The notes: a model not told the origin generated them from the sequence alone. A stretch of DNA of 57,603 bases from Bacteroidota bacterium (GCA_039111535.1 JBCCIM010000017.1:1-57603), one strand, 5' to 3'; counted from the first letter of the stretch, positions 46,503 through 55,199 are shown. Program-made: numbers and translations.

Positions 46503-47656
46503 ATCTGGGTACAGGCTTGCTCCAGGACCGGGAATTCCTTGGCGTAACAGAAGCGGAGGGAGGGTGGTGCTGTGGCTGGGTCATGGTAAAACGCATCCCC
46601 CGGAACGGTAGCTACGCCAACGCGCTGGATCATGGTTTCACAGGCTTCCTGGCAGGTTGCAAAGCCCGGCACGACCCCGTGCAAATTTTCAAAGCCGGCC
46701 AACACGTAGTAGGCGCCTTGCGGTGGCGCAAAAGTGAAGCCGGCCATGTCCAGTGCGTCACACATCATATCGCGTTTGACGCGGTAGTCTGCCATCATCT
46801 GTTCGAAGTAGGCATCCGACATTTCAAAGGCCTCGGCAAGGCCGTGTTGCAAAGGTGTTGGTGCGCAAATGTAGAACAGGTCGTTGAGCAGTCCCATCTT
46901 TGCAATAATTGGCGCTGGTCCAACGGCATACCCCAGGCGCCAGCCTGTCATGTTGTACGTTTTACTAAAGCCAGACAGCGTGATGGTGCGCTCATAGGCG
47001 TCGGGTAACGAGGCCAGCGACACATGTACGTGGTCGTCGTAAACCATGTATTCGTAGATTTCATCGGTTACAATATACAGACCGTGTCGCGTTGCGATAG
47101 CAAGGATAGCCGTGAGTTCATCGTGCGACCACACCTTACCATTTGGGTTGCCCGGCGTGTTTATAACGATCACTTTGGTTGCCGGCGTAATGGCCCGCTC
47201 AACTTCGTCAAAATCTATGGCCCAATTCAGGCCACGCGCCGGCACGTACGTTGTTGTTGCCCCCGTGAGCCGGATGAGGTTGCGATGATACCCGTAAAAC
47301 GGTTCGAAAAGCAGAACTTCATCGCCCGGGTCAAGCAGGGCAAACATGGCTGATACAAAGGCTCCGGTAGAACCAATGCTGACCATCACTTCCGCTTCGC
47401 TTTGTGCCGGAATCTGGTTGAACGTCTGGGCTTTGTTGAGAATGGCAGACCGCAGCCGGTCGATGCCGGCGTAACTCGAGTAAATCGACAGATTTTCGTC
47501 GATGGCTTTTTTTGCGCCTTCCTTGATGGGATCTGGCGTTGGCAGGTCGCAAATACCCTGGCCCAGATTGATACCGCCGGTTGCATTGATCATCTGGGTG
47601 ACAGCACGGATTTTACTCTGCGCGAGGTTTTGGGTACGGGCTGAGAGTGGTTTCAT
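46478..47656 (-). CDS. Class I/II PLP aminotransferase
   Basis: About 392 residues from the ATG ending at 47656 (MKPLSARTQNLAQSKIRAVT), with AGGGGTG at a good distance; a longer frame begins 10 codons earlier. PLP-fold motifs are the Schiff-base lysine in SGFSKTYNMTGWRLGY, TPGNPNGKVW (the substrate-carboxylate region), VTDEIYEYMVY and the C-terminal arginine in PSLRFCYAK. It resembles kynurenine/glutamine or aspartate-type aminotransferases of subgroup Ib; exact amino acid unknown. The SemiSWEET gene ends four bases before its start, so they are coupled. Confidence 0.88.
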   Translation of the reverse strand: MKPLSARTQNLAQSKIRAVTQMINATGGINLGQGICDLPTPDPIKEGAKKAIDENLSIYSSYAGIDRLRSAILNKAQTFNQIPAQSEAEVMVSIGSTGAFVSAMFALLDPGDEVLLFEPFYGYHRNLIRLTGATTTYVPARGLNWAIDFDEVERAITPATKVIVINTPGNPNGKVWSHDELTAILAIATRHGLYIVTDEIYEYMVYDDHVHVSLASLPDAYERTITLSGFSKTYNMTGWRLGYAVGPAPIIAKMGLLNDLFYICAPTPLQHGLAEAFEMSDAYFEQMMADYRVKRDMMCDALDMAGFTFAPPQGAYYVLAGFENLHGVVPGFATCQEACETMIQRVGVATVPGDAFYHDPATAPPSLRFCYAKEFPVLEQACTQIKKAGLRG

Positions 47657-47660
47657 GGCA

Positions 47661-47927
47661 TCACCCCTGGCTGCGCGAAATGACAAGTGCTACAATGATA
47701 AAGTCGAGAATGGCCGTCCCGAGGAAGCCGAGAATCGATGGAATTGATTTGTATTTTTCGGTGTAGATGTAAAATCCGATATTGGACAGGCCAAACATCA
47801 TCCAGGTGACCCAGCTTACACCGTCGACGGTGGGCGCGCGGTATACTTCAACCAGTTGTAACAGGGTTGCAGCAGGAATAACAATGGCCGGCAACCAGCC
47901 GGCAAGTTCAATGAATCTGCGTTTCAT
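47661..47927 (-). CDS. SemiSWEET family transporter (PQ-loop, three-helix)
   Basis: This 88-residue protein has three membrane segments (about 8-27, 36-54 and 62-83) and the PQ-loop pattern LLQLVEVYRAPTVDGVSWVTW, in which the usual PQ is replaced by RAPTV. SemiSWEETs work as homodimers that pass sugars across the inner membrane without energy. It is upstream of, and nearly overlaps, the aminotransferase. Substrate unknown; a related PQ-loop protein of other function is the alternative. Confidence 0.8.
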   Translation of the reverse strand: MKRRFIELAGWLPAIVIPAATLLQLVEVYRAPTVDGVSWVTWMMFGLSNIGFYIYTEKYKSIPSILGFLGTAILDFIIVALVISRSQG

Positions 47928-47994
47928 GGCCTACTCGTTCTTTCACTTTGGGGGCGCATCAAGAGAAAATACTTTATCTGTAACGCCGGCACAC

Positions 47995-48103
47995 TGTCAT
48001 CCTCAGCTTGACTGGGGATCCACAGGTATAACAATCGCCATTGAATGTAAATTGATGACCAGTGCTATCCCTGTGGATATCCAATCAAGTTGGATATGAC
48101 GGG
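47995..48103. repeat. Two REP-like units in inverted orientation, copies C1 and C2
   Basis: C1 (47995-48033, TGTCATCCTCAGCTTGACTG and onward) and C2 (48063-48103, ending CAAGTTGGATATGACGGG) are the same dispersed element as at 14530 and 23284, but facing each other. They can pair over about 38 bp with a 29-base loop. In the surrounding 550-bp gap (47928-48478) I see no coding sequence. Confidence 0.78.
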
Positions 48104-48290
48104 TAAAGGGTCGCTGTTAGTTACCGCCAGACTTAAGCGAAGTGCTCAACCCTTAATCCGCGTTATTGATGAGCAACCAACTCGGATCTTCCGTAAGGGT
48201 TCTACTGCTGTACTGATTTGACTCGAATGGTGGGGTGCATTGCAAATGGCTGAATTAATCGCTAGCGTATAACTGTGCATCTCTCACAGG

Positions 48291-48344
48291 CATAAAAAAA
48301 GAAATAGAGGCCTCGTCTGCCACCTAGACAAAGACCCCTATTTC
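48291..48344 (-). terminator. Leftward Rho-independent terminator-like hairpin
   Basis: On the minus strand, arms GAAATAGGG (48344-48336) and the imperfect complement at 48310-48301 enclose an inner GTC/GAC pair and are followed by TTTTTTT (48300-48294). No protein gene lies between this and the next terminator at 48417, so it could end a short RNA or be a second-stage stop for the gene at 48479. Confidence 0.6.
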
Positions 48345-48416
48345 TAACCAGTTAGCCACACACCAGAAATGTAAGGCTCACAACATCTCTGGATTCATTG
48401 ACTAGTGTTATAGTGC

Positions 48417-48462
48417 ACAAAAAGCCCGTAGTGTTACAAAAAACACGTACGGGCTTTTTTAT
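48417..48462. terminator. Strong bidirectional terminator downstream of the tail-fibre-like gene
   Basis: AAAAAGCCCGTA (48419-48430) pairs with TACGGGCTTTTT (48448-48459), and the inner GTGTT/AACAC extends the stem. Runs of A and T flank it. It lies 17 bp after the stop of the leftward gene at 48479. Confidence 0.9.
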
Positions 48463-48478
48463 AGGTTTTTAGGCCGAT

Positions 48479-49915
48479 TTACAGGCCGGCATCTGCCAGG
48501 CGTTTTTCCAGGGTTTTGATCCTGTTATTCAACTGTTCGATGTAGATATGTGCCTTTTCCAATTCTTCCAGGATTTGCTCCCGGCGCTCTGCCATGTCGT
48601 ACAGATCGTTTTCTTTCAACGCCTTTTCGCTGGTTACCGCCGGCAGATGGCCTTCGCTCCACATAAAAGCTGCGTGCGCTTCGATAGATTCGAGCTGGTA
48701 GCTTTCAGAGAAAACATAGTCGGGGACACGTAATTCGCGAGAGCCGGCAATGAAGGAGCCGACAGCGGTAATCACATCACCCCCGAAAGAGCGGATGTTG
48801 CCGGCTACGTCGAGTGTTTCGCCTGGGTTGGTCATTCCGATGCCGACGTTGCTGCCAGACATTGTAAGGGTTGGGATAGGTGACCCGGGAGATCCGCCCG
48901 TCCAAAATCGCAAGCTGCCGTCGTCTTCAAAGGACTGAATCATGCTGCGCGTATTTCCTTCATGCCTGAATTCAATCCAGCTTGTCCTGAACAAGTCGAC
49001 CAGTGGCGCTTCTGTGTTGAAGTCTTTGACATGAAAGTGAATGCTGCGGTTTTCTGCGTTGATGTCGAGTTCACCACGTAAATCCATTTCGCTGCCGATA
49101 CCTACGCTGCCATTTTGCTCAAAATGCATCGCGCGCGTGGGGTTACCTGAGTTGATGGGCGTAAATTGGAGCGAGAGCTCGTTCTGGGCGAAATCGTGTG
49201 CATAGCTGTTGCTGTACATTTTTATGGTCCATTCCCCCGGCATACCGTTAGGATTGTCGCTTGAAGTACCAGCGGATATGAATTCGAGTTCTGCGCTGCC
49301 GAGGATGGAGCTGGCGTTTGATTCAAGCCGCAGCCTCGGAGAACTGGCATTCAGATGAAGGAGGGCTGCGGGTGAAGACGTTCCGATACCCACATTCCCA
49401 CCATCCAGGATAGTCATGCGATTGGTTGAACCATTCCAGAAATTAAGCTGCGTGTTTTTGCCGGCGATGTGCCAGGCTGTGGTTCCGTCCTCCATGAACG
49501 ACAGTCGCGCATAATCGCTGTGGGTTTCGTGTAATACGAGATGTGGCGAGGCGCCTGTGCTGTTGTGTGAAATTTCTACCCTACCTGAAGGCGAGGTGGT
49601 GTTGATGCCGAGTCGGCCAAGACGAGTAATCCTCATATACTCGAGGAAAGAGCCATCCCATTGTCCAAATTGAAGGGCCTGATTGCGCGTTGCCGCAAAA
49701 TCCATCTCACTATCCAACAAAATTGCAGGAAGCTCTAAGGAGCCCACAATATGGAGCTGGGCGCCCGGTTCGTTGGTGCCTATGCCGACCTTTGCTTCTT
49801 TTGTATTTGCCCAAATCTGCGAACCGTCACTGTCCCACTGGGCAAAAGCGGGTGTGCTTACTAGATAGAGTGCCAGGTACAGGCAGGCTGTACCGCGATA
49901 AAGGGTTTTTTTCAT
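48479..49915 (-). CDS. Secreted tail-fibre-like repeat protein with C-terminal coiled coil
   Basis: About 478 residues. The ATG ending at 49915 opens a signal peptide (MKKTLYRGTACLYLALYLVSTPAFAQ). The mature part has several copies of a beta-structural motif like GNVGIGTSSPAALLHL (also VGIGTNEPGAQLHI, LGINTTSPSGRVEI, NVGIGMTNPGETLDV), as found in phage tail fibres and bacterial trimeric surface proteins. A C-terminal coiled coil (about 425-475, MAERREQILEELEKAHIYIE) follows ALKEND. No peptidase S74 catalytic pair was recognised, and no phage genes are nearby, so it is probably a bacterial surface fibre. Function unknown. Confidence 0.8.
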   Translation of the reverse strand: MKKTLYRGTACLYLALYLVSTPAFAQWDSDGSQIWANTKEAKVGIGTNEPGAQLHIVGSLELPAILLDSEMDFAATRNQALQFGQWDGSFLEYMRITRLGRLGINTTSPSGRVEISHNSTGASPHLVLHETHSDYARLSFMEDGTTAWHIAGKNTQLNFWNGSTNRMTILDGGNVGIGTSSPAALLHLNASSPRLRLESNASSILGSAELEFISAGTSSDNPNGMPGEWTIKMYSNSYAHDFAQNELSLQFTPINSGNPTRAMHFEQNGSVGIGSEMDLRGELDINAENRSIHFHVKDFNTEAPLVDLFRTSWIEFRHEGNTRSMIQSFEDDGSLRFWTGGSPGSPIPTLTMSGSNVGIGMTNPGETLDVAGNIRSFGGDVITAVGSFIAGSRELRVPDYVFSESYQLESIEAHAAFMWSEGHLPAVTSEKALKENDLYDMAERREQILEELEKAHIYIEQLNNRIKTLEKRLADAGL

Positions 49916-50115
49916 GTCTTCCAATAACCAGGGGAAACGAGGATGATGAGTAGTAGTAGGTGGATTGCTGCTACGTACAACTTCCGTGTAGAGCTGACCC
50001 CTGACAAGGTACCCTGGGGTTAATTAGGGTATGCTTAAGGAGTATTGATGCAGCAAAATTAGAAAATTTGCGTACAGATTAGGAGCTTATTTAATCACCA
50101 GATGAAGAGGATGTT

Positions 50116-50184
50116 ATGACACTTGGGAAAAGACTTCGCCGGCTCATCAAGAGCTTGTTTCGCTGGCCGTGGCGTAGGAGGTAG
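50116..50184 (+). CDS. Candidate 22-residue, highly cationic small protein
   Basis: ATG 50116 is preceded by AGAGGA at six bases and opens 22 codons with nine Arg or Lys and no acidic residue (MTLGKRLRRLIKSLFRWPWR plus two more Arg). The first part could form an amphipathic helix and the tail is Trp/Pro/Arg-rich, like membrane-active peptides. It sits in the 320-bp gap between the divergent fibre gene (49915) and the DUF1572 gene. The purine-rich stretch GAGG/GTAGGAG after the stop has no recognised role. With so short a frame, chance cannot be excluded. Confidence 0.35.
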   Translation: MTLGKRLRRLIKSLFRWPWRRR

Positions 50185-50235
50185 GAGTTTGGAGTGAGGA
50201 GTTTTTTGGGTGAAAATTTACGTTGAAAAAACAGC

Positions 50236-50760
50236 ATGCTAATGGTTGAAGGCTACCTGATTGAGTACCGGCGTTACCGCATGATTGCTGAGAAAGCTAT
50301 TGCCCAGGTGGATGAAGCCGGACTCAACCGTGCGCCGTGTGTAGATGGTAATTCGATTGCCATGATTATGCGGCATCTCAGTGGCAACCTGAAGTCGCGT
50401 TTTACCAACTTTCTGACTTCAGATGGTGAAAAACCGTGGCGTAACCGCGATCGTGAATTTGAAGAAGGGTATTACCGTGCTGCTGAGTTAACGCAAGATT
50501 GGGATGAAGCCTGGGGGCTAATCGAGCAAATACTGGCAGGTCTGACGGATGCTGACCTGGAGCGCGAAGTGAAAATCAGGGGTATAGGTCTGCGGGTGCG
50601 CGAGGCATTGAACCGGTCAGTGGCACACGTGGCATATCATGTTGGGCAGATTACCTTGCTCGCCCGAATCGACCAGCAAGATGCGTGGCAATGGATTTCG
50701 GTGCCGAAAGGTGGGTCTGCTGCGTATAACCAAAACCCAACCAAAGAGCGGTTGCCCTGA
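50236..50760 (+). CDS. DUF1572 / DinB-like protein
   Basis: This 174-residue helical protein of the DinB superfamily has the DUF1572 pattern: a histidine in RHLSGNLKSRFTNFL and two more in VAHVAYHVGQI, the likely metal triad of the fold. Family members are putative metal-dependent thiol transferases or simply uncharacterised. The start at ATG 50236 (second ATG two codons on) is uncertain. It stands 85 bp before an SDR gene on the same strand. Confidence 0.87.
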   Translation: MLMVEGYLIEYRRYRMIAEKAIAQVDEAGLNRAPCVDGNSIAMIMRHLSGNLKSRFTNFLTSDGEKPWRNRDREFEEGYYRAAELTQDWDEAWGLIEQILAGLTDADLEREVKIRGIGLRVREALNRSVAHVAYHVGQITLLARIDQQDAWQWISVPKGGSAAYNQNPTKERLP

Positions 50761-50844
50761 CAGGTTGTGCGATTGCTCGACCGTTTTAGAAAGCTTAATC
50801 GTCTGAAGAATAAATACGTTGTTTAACCAATCTATCAGACGAAA

Positions 50845-51642
50845 ATGCTCGATAACAAAGTAGCCGTTGTATTTGCAGCCAGTGGCGCTATTGCCGGTCA
50901 GGCTGCCCGTTCATTTGCCGACGCCGGGGCCCATGTATTTGTATCTGCGCGCCGGGCTGACGCCGTTCATACCCTGGCTAAAGAAATTAATGCTGCCGGC
51001 GGAAAGGCTGAAGCTACCGTTGTGGACGCGCAAAACGAAACAGAAGTTGATCAATATTTAGATCAGATATTTGCAGCTCACGGCCGCGTTGACGTTGTGT
51101 TCAACGGCATAGGTCGCGATCCGGATAAAATGGGGTATGCAGTGCCTTCTACTCTGTTATCGTTTGAGCAGTTTATGGAGCCCATGGAGGCAATGGTCGG
51201 ATCCCAGTTTATCACGTCCCGTATTGCCGCAGGGAAAATGGTGGCACATGGTAAGCCTGGTACAATTCTGTTACTGACGGCGAGCCTTTCGCGTATCAAG
51301 GCGCCATGTATGGCAGGCATTACCGCCGCCTGTGCTGCAATAGAGGGATTGACCCGTTCCCTGGCTGGCGAGTTTGGGATGCATGGTATACGGGTCCAGT
51401 GTTTGAATGCCACGGCATTGCAGGAAACGCCGACAATCCAGAAAACTTCTGCTGCCCAGGCCCGGTTACTGAATATTCCGGCAGAAGCCATGCGCGAGCA
51501 AATGCAGCAAGGCTTCCTGCTGGGCCGCGGACCATCACTGGAAGATGTGGGCCGCGCGGCTGTATTGCTGGTCTCAGATGCTGGCGTCGTGTTTAATAGC
51601 CATATTGTGGATGTCGATTGCGGCAACGCAGGCGTGATATAA
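50845..51642 (+). CDS. SDR-fold protein without the canonical catalytic Tyr/Lys
   Basis: This 265-residue protein has the overall SDR fold (SARRADAVHTLAKEINAAGGKAE, GRVDVVFNGIG, LTRSLAGEFGMHGIRVQCLN), but the glycine-rich turn reads FAASGAIAGQAA. The active-site segment GITAACAAIEGLTRSLA has isoleucine in place of tyrosine and cysteine in place of lysine. It is probably catalytically altered or a binding protein. It precedes a DoxX-like gene by 14 bp and an ECF sigma factor, suggesting one transcript. Confidence 0.8.
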   Translation: MLDNKVAVVFAASGAIAGQAARSFADAGAHVFVSARRADAVHTLAKEINAAGGKAEATVVDAQNETEVDQYLDQIFAAHGRVDVVFNGIGRDPDKMGYAVPSTLLSFEQFMEPMEAMVGSQFITSRIAAGKMVAHGKPGTILLLTASLSRIKAPCMAGITAACAAIEGLTRSLAGEFGMHGIRVQCLNATALQETPTIQKTSAAQARLLNIPAEAMREQMQQGFLLGRGPSLEDVGRAAVLLVSDAGVVFNSHIVDVDCGNAGVI

Positions 51643-51656
51643 GCGAGGGAGAAACC

Positions 51657-52058
51657 ATGCAACAAATTATCTCGATGGGCCGGTGGATTTTTGTACTACC
51701 TTTTGCCTTCTTTGGATTGCTTCACTTCGGACCGCTAGAATTCAGTTTGCCGTACGTGCCGGCGTATTTGCCCGCACCGGCGATCTGGGTATATTTTACG
51801 GGTGTATGCCTGCTGGCTTTTGTCCTGAGCGCTGTATTGGGTAAATATGACAAACTCGCGGCTGTACTGTTGGCCGTCATGCTTACGCTGTTTGTGGTCC
51901 TTGTACATATACCGGCTGTAATAGACGGCGCTTTTACTTCCCTGATTGGCAGCTTTCGGGATCTAGCAATGGCTGGTGCTGCGCTCATGTATGCAGATCA
52001 ATACGCAAAGGACGGAGCTCTTTTGACTAAATCTGTAGCAGAGACGATTCACAACTGA
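51657..52058 (+). CDS. DoxX-like small membrane protein
   Basis: About 133 residues from ATG 51657, which has GGGAG at eight bases; the longer frame upstream overlaps the SDR. Four hydrophobic segments with FAFFGLLHF at the start and VLLAVMLTLFVVLVHIPAVI in the third fit the DoxX/DoxD-like family of quinone-linked or unknown membrane proteins. It lies between an SDR gene (14 bp) and an ECF sigma gene (1 bp), so it is coupled to both. Confidence 0.75.
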   Translation: MQQIISMGRWIFVLPFAFFGLLHFGPLEFSLPYVPAYLPAPAIWVYFTGVCLLAFVLSAVLGKYDKLAAVLLAVMLTLFVVLVHIPAVIDGAFTSLIGSFRDLAMAGAALMYADQYAKDGALLTKSVAETIHN

Positions 52059-52059
52059 T

Positions 52060-52890
52060 ATGCAACGAGAAGCCAACAAGCGGCTCCAAGCGGCGCTGGA
52101 AGGTGATATCAACGCCTTCCAGAGTCTCTTTGCCGCATTTCAACCCCAATTGAAGTCCTACCTGTATCGGCTGCTTGCAGACCGAAACGATGTAGACGAC
52201 CTGACCCAGGACACGTTCGTGAAAGCGTTTGATAAACTGTCAACCTTTAAGGGTAATTCGACGCTCAAGACGTGGGTATTCAGGATAGCCACCAACCTTG
52301 CCTATGATTTCCTGAAGCGCCGTAAGCGCTGGAAATCGGATGCCCAGGATACTGCCAAAGCCTATGCGGAGGACTCCCCCGAGATGCAGCGGCTGTTCTG
52401 GTTTACGCATCAGAACGCGCCGGCGGGGCAATACGACATCAAGGAGCATATCGACTTTTGCTTCACCTGCATCGCCAAAACGCTTTCGATATCCCATCAG
52501 GTTGCGCTTATCCTGAAAGACGTCTACAGTTTTCCCCGAAAAGACATCAGCCAGATTTTGGATAAAACAGAAGGCGTGGTGAAACACTTGTTGTTTGAAG
52601 CGCGCAAAACGATGGTTGATGTGTTTGATCATCGTTGCGCCTTGATAAACAAGGCCGGGGTCTGTCATCAGTGTACCGAGCTGAATGGGATTTATAATCC
52701 GAAGCAAAATGCACAGAAGGCGCTGATGAAAATCGACATGGTAGCTGTATCAGAAGAATCGTCCAGCGAACGGCTTTATGAGTTGCGTGCTGCGCTGGTT
52801 CGCGCCATTGATCCGCTACAATCTGAAGGCGCTGACTTGCAAGACGTCATTATGCAATGTACACGTGCAAGTATCGGGGAGATTGGGTAA
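52060..52890 (+). CDS. ECF sigma factor with a cysteine-containing C-terminal extension
   Basis: This 276-residue sigma-70 family protein has region 2 (about 12-90, with DDLTQDTFVKAFDKL and TLKTWVFRIATNLAYDFLKRR) and region 4 (about 135-190, ISHQVALILKDVYSFPRKDIS). Normal ECF factors stop near 190 residues. Here about 85 more follow, starting HRCALINKAGVCHQC, whose His/Cys spacing suggests a metal site or redox switch. No anti-sigma gene is adjacent. It starts one base after the DoxX-like stop. Confidence 0.88.
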   Translation: MQREANKRLQAALEGDINAFQSLFAAFQPQLKSYLYRLLADRNDVDDLTQDTFVKAFDKLSTFKGNSTLKTWVFRIATNLAYDFLKRRKRWKSDAQDTAKAYAEDSPEMQRLFWFTHQNAPAGQYDIKEHIDFCFTCIAKTLSISHQVALILKDVYSFPRKDISQILDKTEGVVKHLLFEARKTMVDVFDHRCALINKAGVCHQCTELNGIYNPKQNAQKALMKIDMVAVSEESSSERLYELRAALVRAIDPLQSEGADLQDVIMQCTRASIGEIG

Positions 52891-52908
52891 AGGTGGATTG
52901 TGCAGGAT

Positions 52909-54273
52909 TTATACCTGTACACTTTTTTGCTCCGCCAAATCAAAGACAGCCGTGAAGTAGAAGGTTGAGCCGACGCCTTCCTCGCTTTCCAGCCATATTT
53001 CTCCCTGCATCGAATGTACCAGTTGCATGGAGATGGTTAGGCCGAGGCCCGTGCCGCCGAATTGCCGGGTAATGGTACCGTCTGCCTGGGTGAATGCTTC
53101 GAAAATCTTCTTCTGCTTGTTTTTGGGGATACCAATGCCTGTATCCTTTACAGAGAGCACAACTTCCACTTGTTTATCTGTATTGGACTTGATGCGTGCG
53201 CCTATGTCTATACGACCACCGGTGGGCATAAATTTGACCGCATTGCCGATCAAATTGATCAGAACCTGTTTGAGTCGGTCGCTGTCACCCAACAGCGTTT
53301 GAGGTATGTCAGGGCTTATACGGACATCAAATTGAATGTCTTTTGATCCATTGCCGGCGATGTATATCGTACAAAGCTCCTGAAGAATAGCCATCAGGTC
53401 AAACGGTTTTGAAATCAAATCAACCTTTCCGTCCTCTAATTTTGAGATGTCAAGGATGTCGTTGATGATGCGCAGCAGACTTTCTGCAGAACTTAAAATC
53501 GTATCTGTTATATCTTGCTGCTCTTCGTCAAGCGGGGTGTCTCGCAACAAGTCGGCCATGCCCAGTACACCATTCATGGGGGTACGAATTTCATGGCTCA
53601 TGTTTGCCAGGAACTCCCCTTTAATTCGGGCAGACTCGATGGCCAGCTCTTTTGCTGTCTCTGCCTGCTCCTTTTCATGTTGCAGCGCTTTGAGTGCATG
53701 TTGGGCTTCACCTAATGCACGATTGTAATTGGCGTCAAAGACACGAGCAAGGCAAAAAATGAAAACACCGATGCCTAGAAAGGCGGAAAGGGAGTGGTAT
53801 GTAAGGATTCCTTCGGGGGCATCGGGAAGATCAATAAATTCAGTGTGCGTTAGCAATAACACAAACCCAAGCGCCAGGAGGTTGACGCCGAGCCAGATTA
53901 CGCCGGCTCGCTTGCCGAGCAGCAAGAATGCAACCAGAGAGAGACTGGCGAGCCATGCATTTGCCGCGTCATAAATACCAAAGCCTGTAACGGCAATAGC
54001 AACCAGGGTATACATGGCAACGAAGAGCATCCCATGTGCCTGCACACGCAGCCAACCGGCGCGTAAAAAAAGTAAGTTGCAACTTATCAATACAACAGCT
54101 GCAGATACAGCATATCCAGCAGCTTTATGACCAATCAGGAAATAGTAGGGGACATAGAGCGACCCCGTCACTAACCAGACTATATTGAGGGTAGTGGAAA
54201 GTTTAGCCTTGCGAAGCAACTCTTCATCGGCATAGAATTGCGCGTGGAATAATGTGCTGAATAGCCACTTCAT
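52909..54273 (-). CDS. Membrane histidine kinase
   Basis: This 454-residue sensor kinase has about six membrane segments in residues 25-178, then a coiled coil (185-215), HisKA with H227 in [12 protein letters not shown], and a HATPase domain with [19 protein letters not shown] and [11 protein letters not shown]. There is no receiver domain and no obvious periplasmic sensor loop, so it may sense through the membrane. It is convergent with the ECF sigma gene (19 bp between stops). No partner response regulator is adjacent. Confidence 0.92.
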   Translation of the reverse strand: MKWLFSTLFHAQFYADEELLRKAKLSTTLNIVWLVTGSLYVPYYFLIGHKAAGYAVSAAVVLISCNLLFLRAGWLRVQAHGMLFVAMYTLVAIAVTGFGIYDAANAWLASLSLVAFLLLGKRAGVIWLGVNLLALGFVLLLTHTEFIDLPDAPEGILTYHSLSAFLGIGVFIFCLARVFDANYNRALGEAQHALKALQHEKEQAETAKELAIESARIKGEFLANMSHEIRTPMNGVLGMADLLRDTPLDEEQQDITDTILSSAESLLRIINDILDISKLEDGKVDLISKPFDLMAILQELCTIYIAGNGSKDIQFDVRISPDIPQTLLGDSDRLKQVLINLIGNAVKFMPTGGRIDIGARIKSNTDKQVEVVLSVKDTGIGIPKNKQKKIFEAFTQADGTITRQFGGTGLGLTISMQLVHSMQGEIWLESEEGVGSTFYFTAVFDLAEQKSVQV

Positions 54274-54480
54274 GTAAAATGGGTCGGTAGTATGGGTCTT
54301 TCCATTAATTAATCGGATATGAAGATTGATACATTAGCCCCATAAAATGCGATGTCGAAGATGCGGTATTTGCTGCATGGTATTTAAAGCTATGTGTTAT
54401 GATTGTTAGGTTTTTGGCCAGTTAACATTTGGTTTCAAGCGGTTCAAGCGCCGGCGTTTTTTGAGATGGAAATCGAAACG

Positions 54481-54526
54481 TTGACATTATGGTGCACGGA
54501 CAACTATATTTAGTTGTCCGTGCACC
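54481..54526 (+). promoter_or_regulatory. yceI promoter with a perfect 36-bp palindromic operator
   Basis: TTGACA (54481-54486) and TATATT (54505-54510) with 18 bp between form a near-consensus promoter. Overlapping the -10 box is a palindrome with perfect 15-bp arms, GGTGCACGGACAACT (54491-54505) and its complement (54512-54526), around ATATTT. Each arm contains a GTTGTCCGTGCACC-type 14-mer, also seen before the marR and cytochrome b561 genes. Transcription should begin near 54517, which rules out an upstream ATG at 54489 as the yceI start. Confidence 0.85.
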
Positions 54527-54557
54527 TTTGCTTGATACCCAAATGTTCAATATATCC

Positions 54558-55199
54558 ATGAAGTATGATTCTCTGATCCTGGCCATCGCTTTTAGCCTGT
54601 CTGCTCTGTTAACGCAGCATCCATGCGACAGTAAAGTGATATTTAAGTCTGATGAACATGGTGTTGCCTATTGCACCACAAAAGGGACGTTGTTCAAGCG
54701 GAACGCTGTGGTGGTTGGAAAAAACCTAGACATAGCGGCGCGTCTCACTTGGTCTGCAACGGCTGATCAAGCCCAAGTTGAAGTGGCAGTGCCTGTTCGT
54801 TCATTCAGATCTGGGAGCAAAAAACGCGACAAACATGTCGCGGAGATACTCGGCGCTCCAGAGCATGCGCGTATTCATTTTAGGACTGAGTGGTTGGATG
54901 CTGACATGCTGTGTGAAAGTGTCGTACAGCAGAACTGGATGCTCCCAGGCAGCCTCGAACTGAAAGGGATACGGTTTCCTGTAGACTTTAACCTTCAATT
55001 TTCTTCTGCTACCTCAATCCCAATTGTCAAAGGATCGCTGCAGACAACATTTTCGACGCTAAGTATTGAGGTGCCAAGTGTGGGGCCTGGTGGAATGATT
55101 GCCAGACCTCATGATGACCTCCAACTCTTTGTGCAGCTCCATTTGGAAAAGATAGATGGCGCAGGCGCATTGCATCACTGTTTTTCTAATGGCAACTAG
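54558..55199 (+). CDS. YceI-like secreted protein
   Basis: About 213 residues from ATG 54558, chosen because it opens a signal peptide (MKYDSLILAIAFSLSALLTQ) and lies downstream of the predicted transcription start; ATG 54543 is the alternative. The mature part fits the YceI lipid-binding beta-barrel: VEVAVPVRSFRSGSKKRDKHV, ARIHFRT, and LPGSLELKGIRFPV. YceI proteins are periplasmic, bind isoprenoid-type lipids and are often paired with cytochrome b561. Both belong to the same putative MarR regulon here. Confidence 0.78.
   Translation: MKYDSLILAIAFSLSALLTQHPCDSKVIFKSDEHGVAYCTTKGTLFKRNAVVVGKNLDIAARLTWSATADQAQVEVAVPVRSFRSGSKKRDKHVAEILGAPEHARIHFRTEWLDADMLCESVVQQNWMLPGSLELKGIRFPVDFNLQFSSATSIPIVKGSLQTTFSTLSIEVPSVGPGGMIARPHDDLQLFVQLHLEKIDGAGALHHCFSNGN

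Noticed and set aside
54489-54557. An earlier start for yceI at ATG 54489
   Set aside because: That ATG lies within the promoter/operator palindrome, upstream of the predicted transcription start; the signal peptide begins at 54558.
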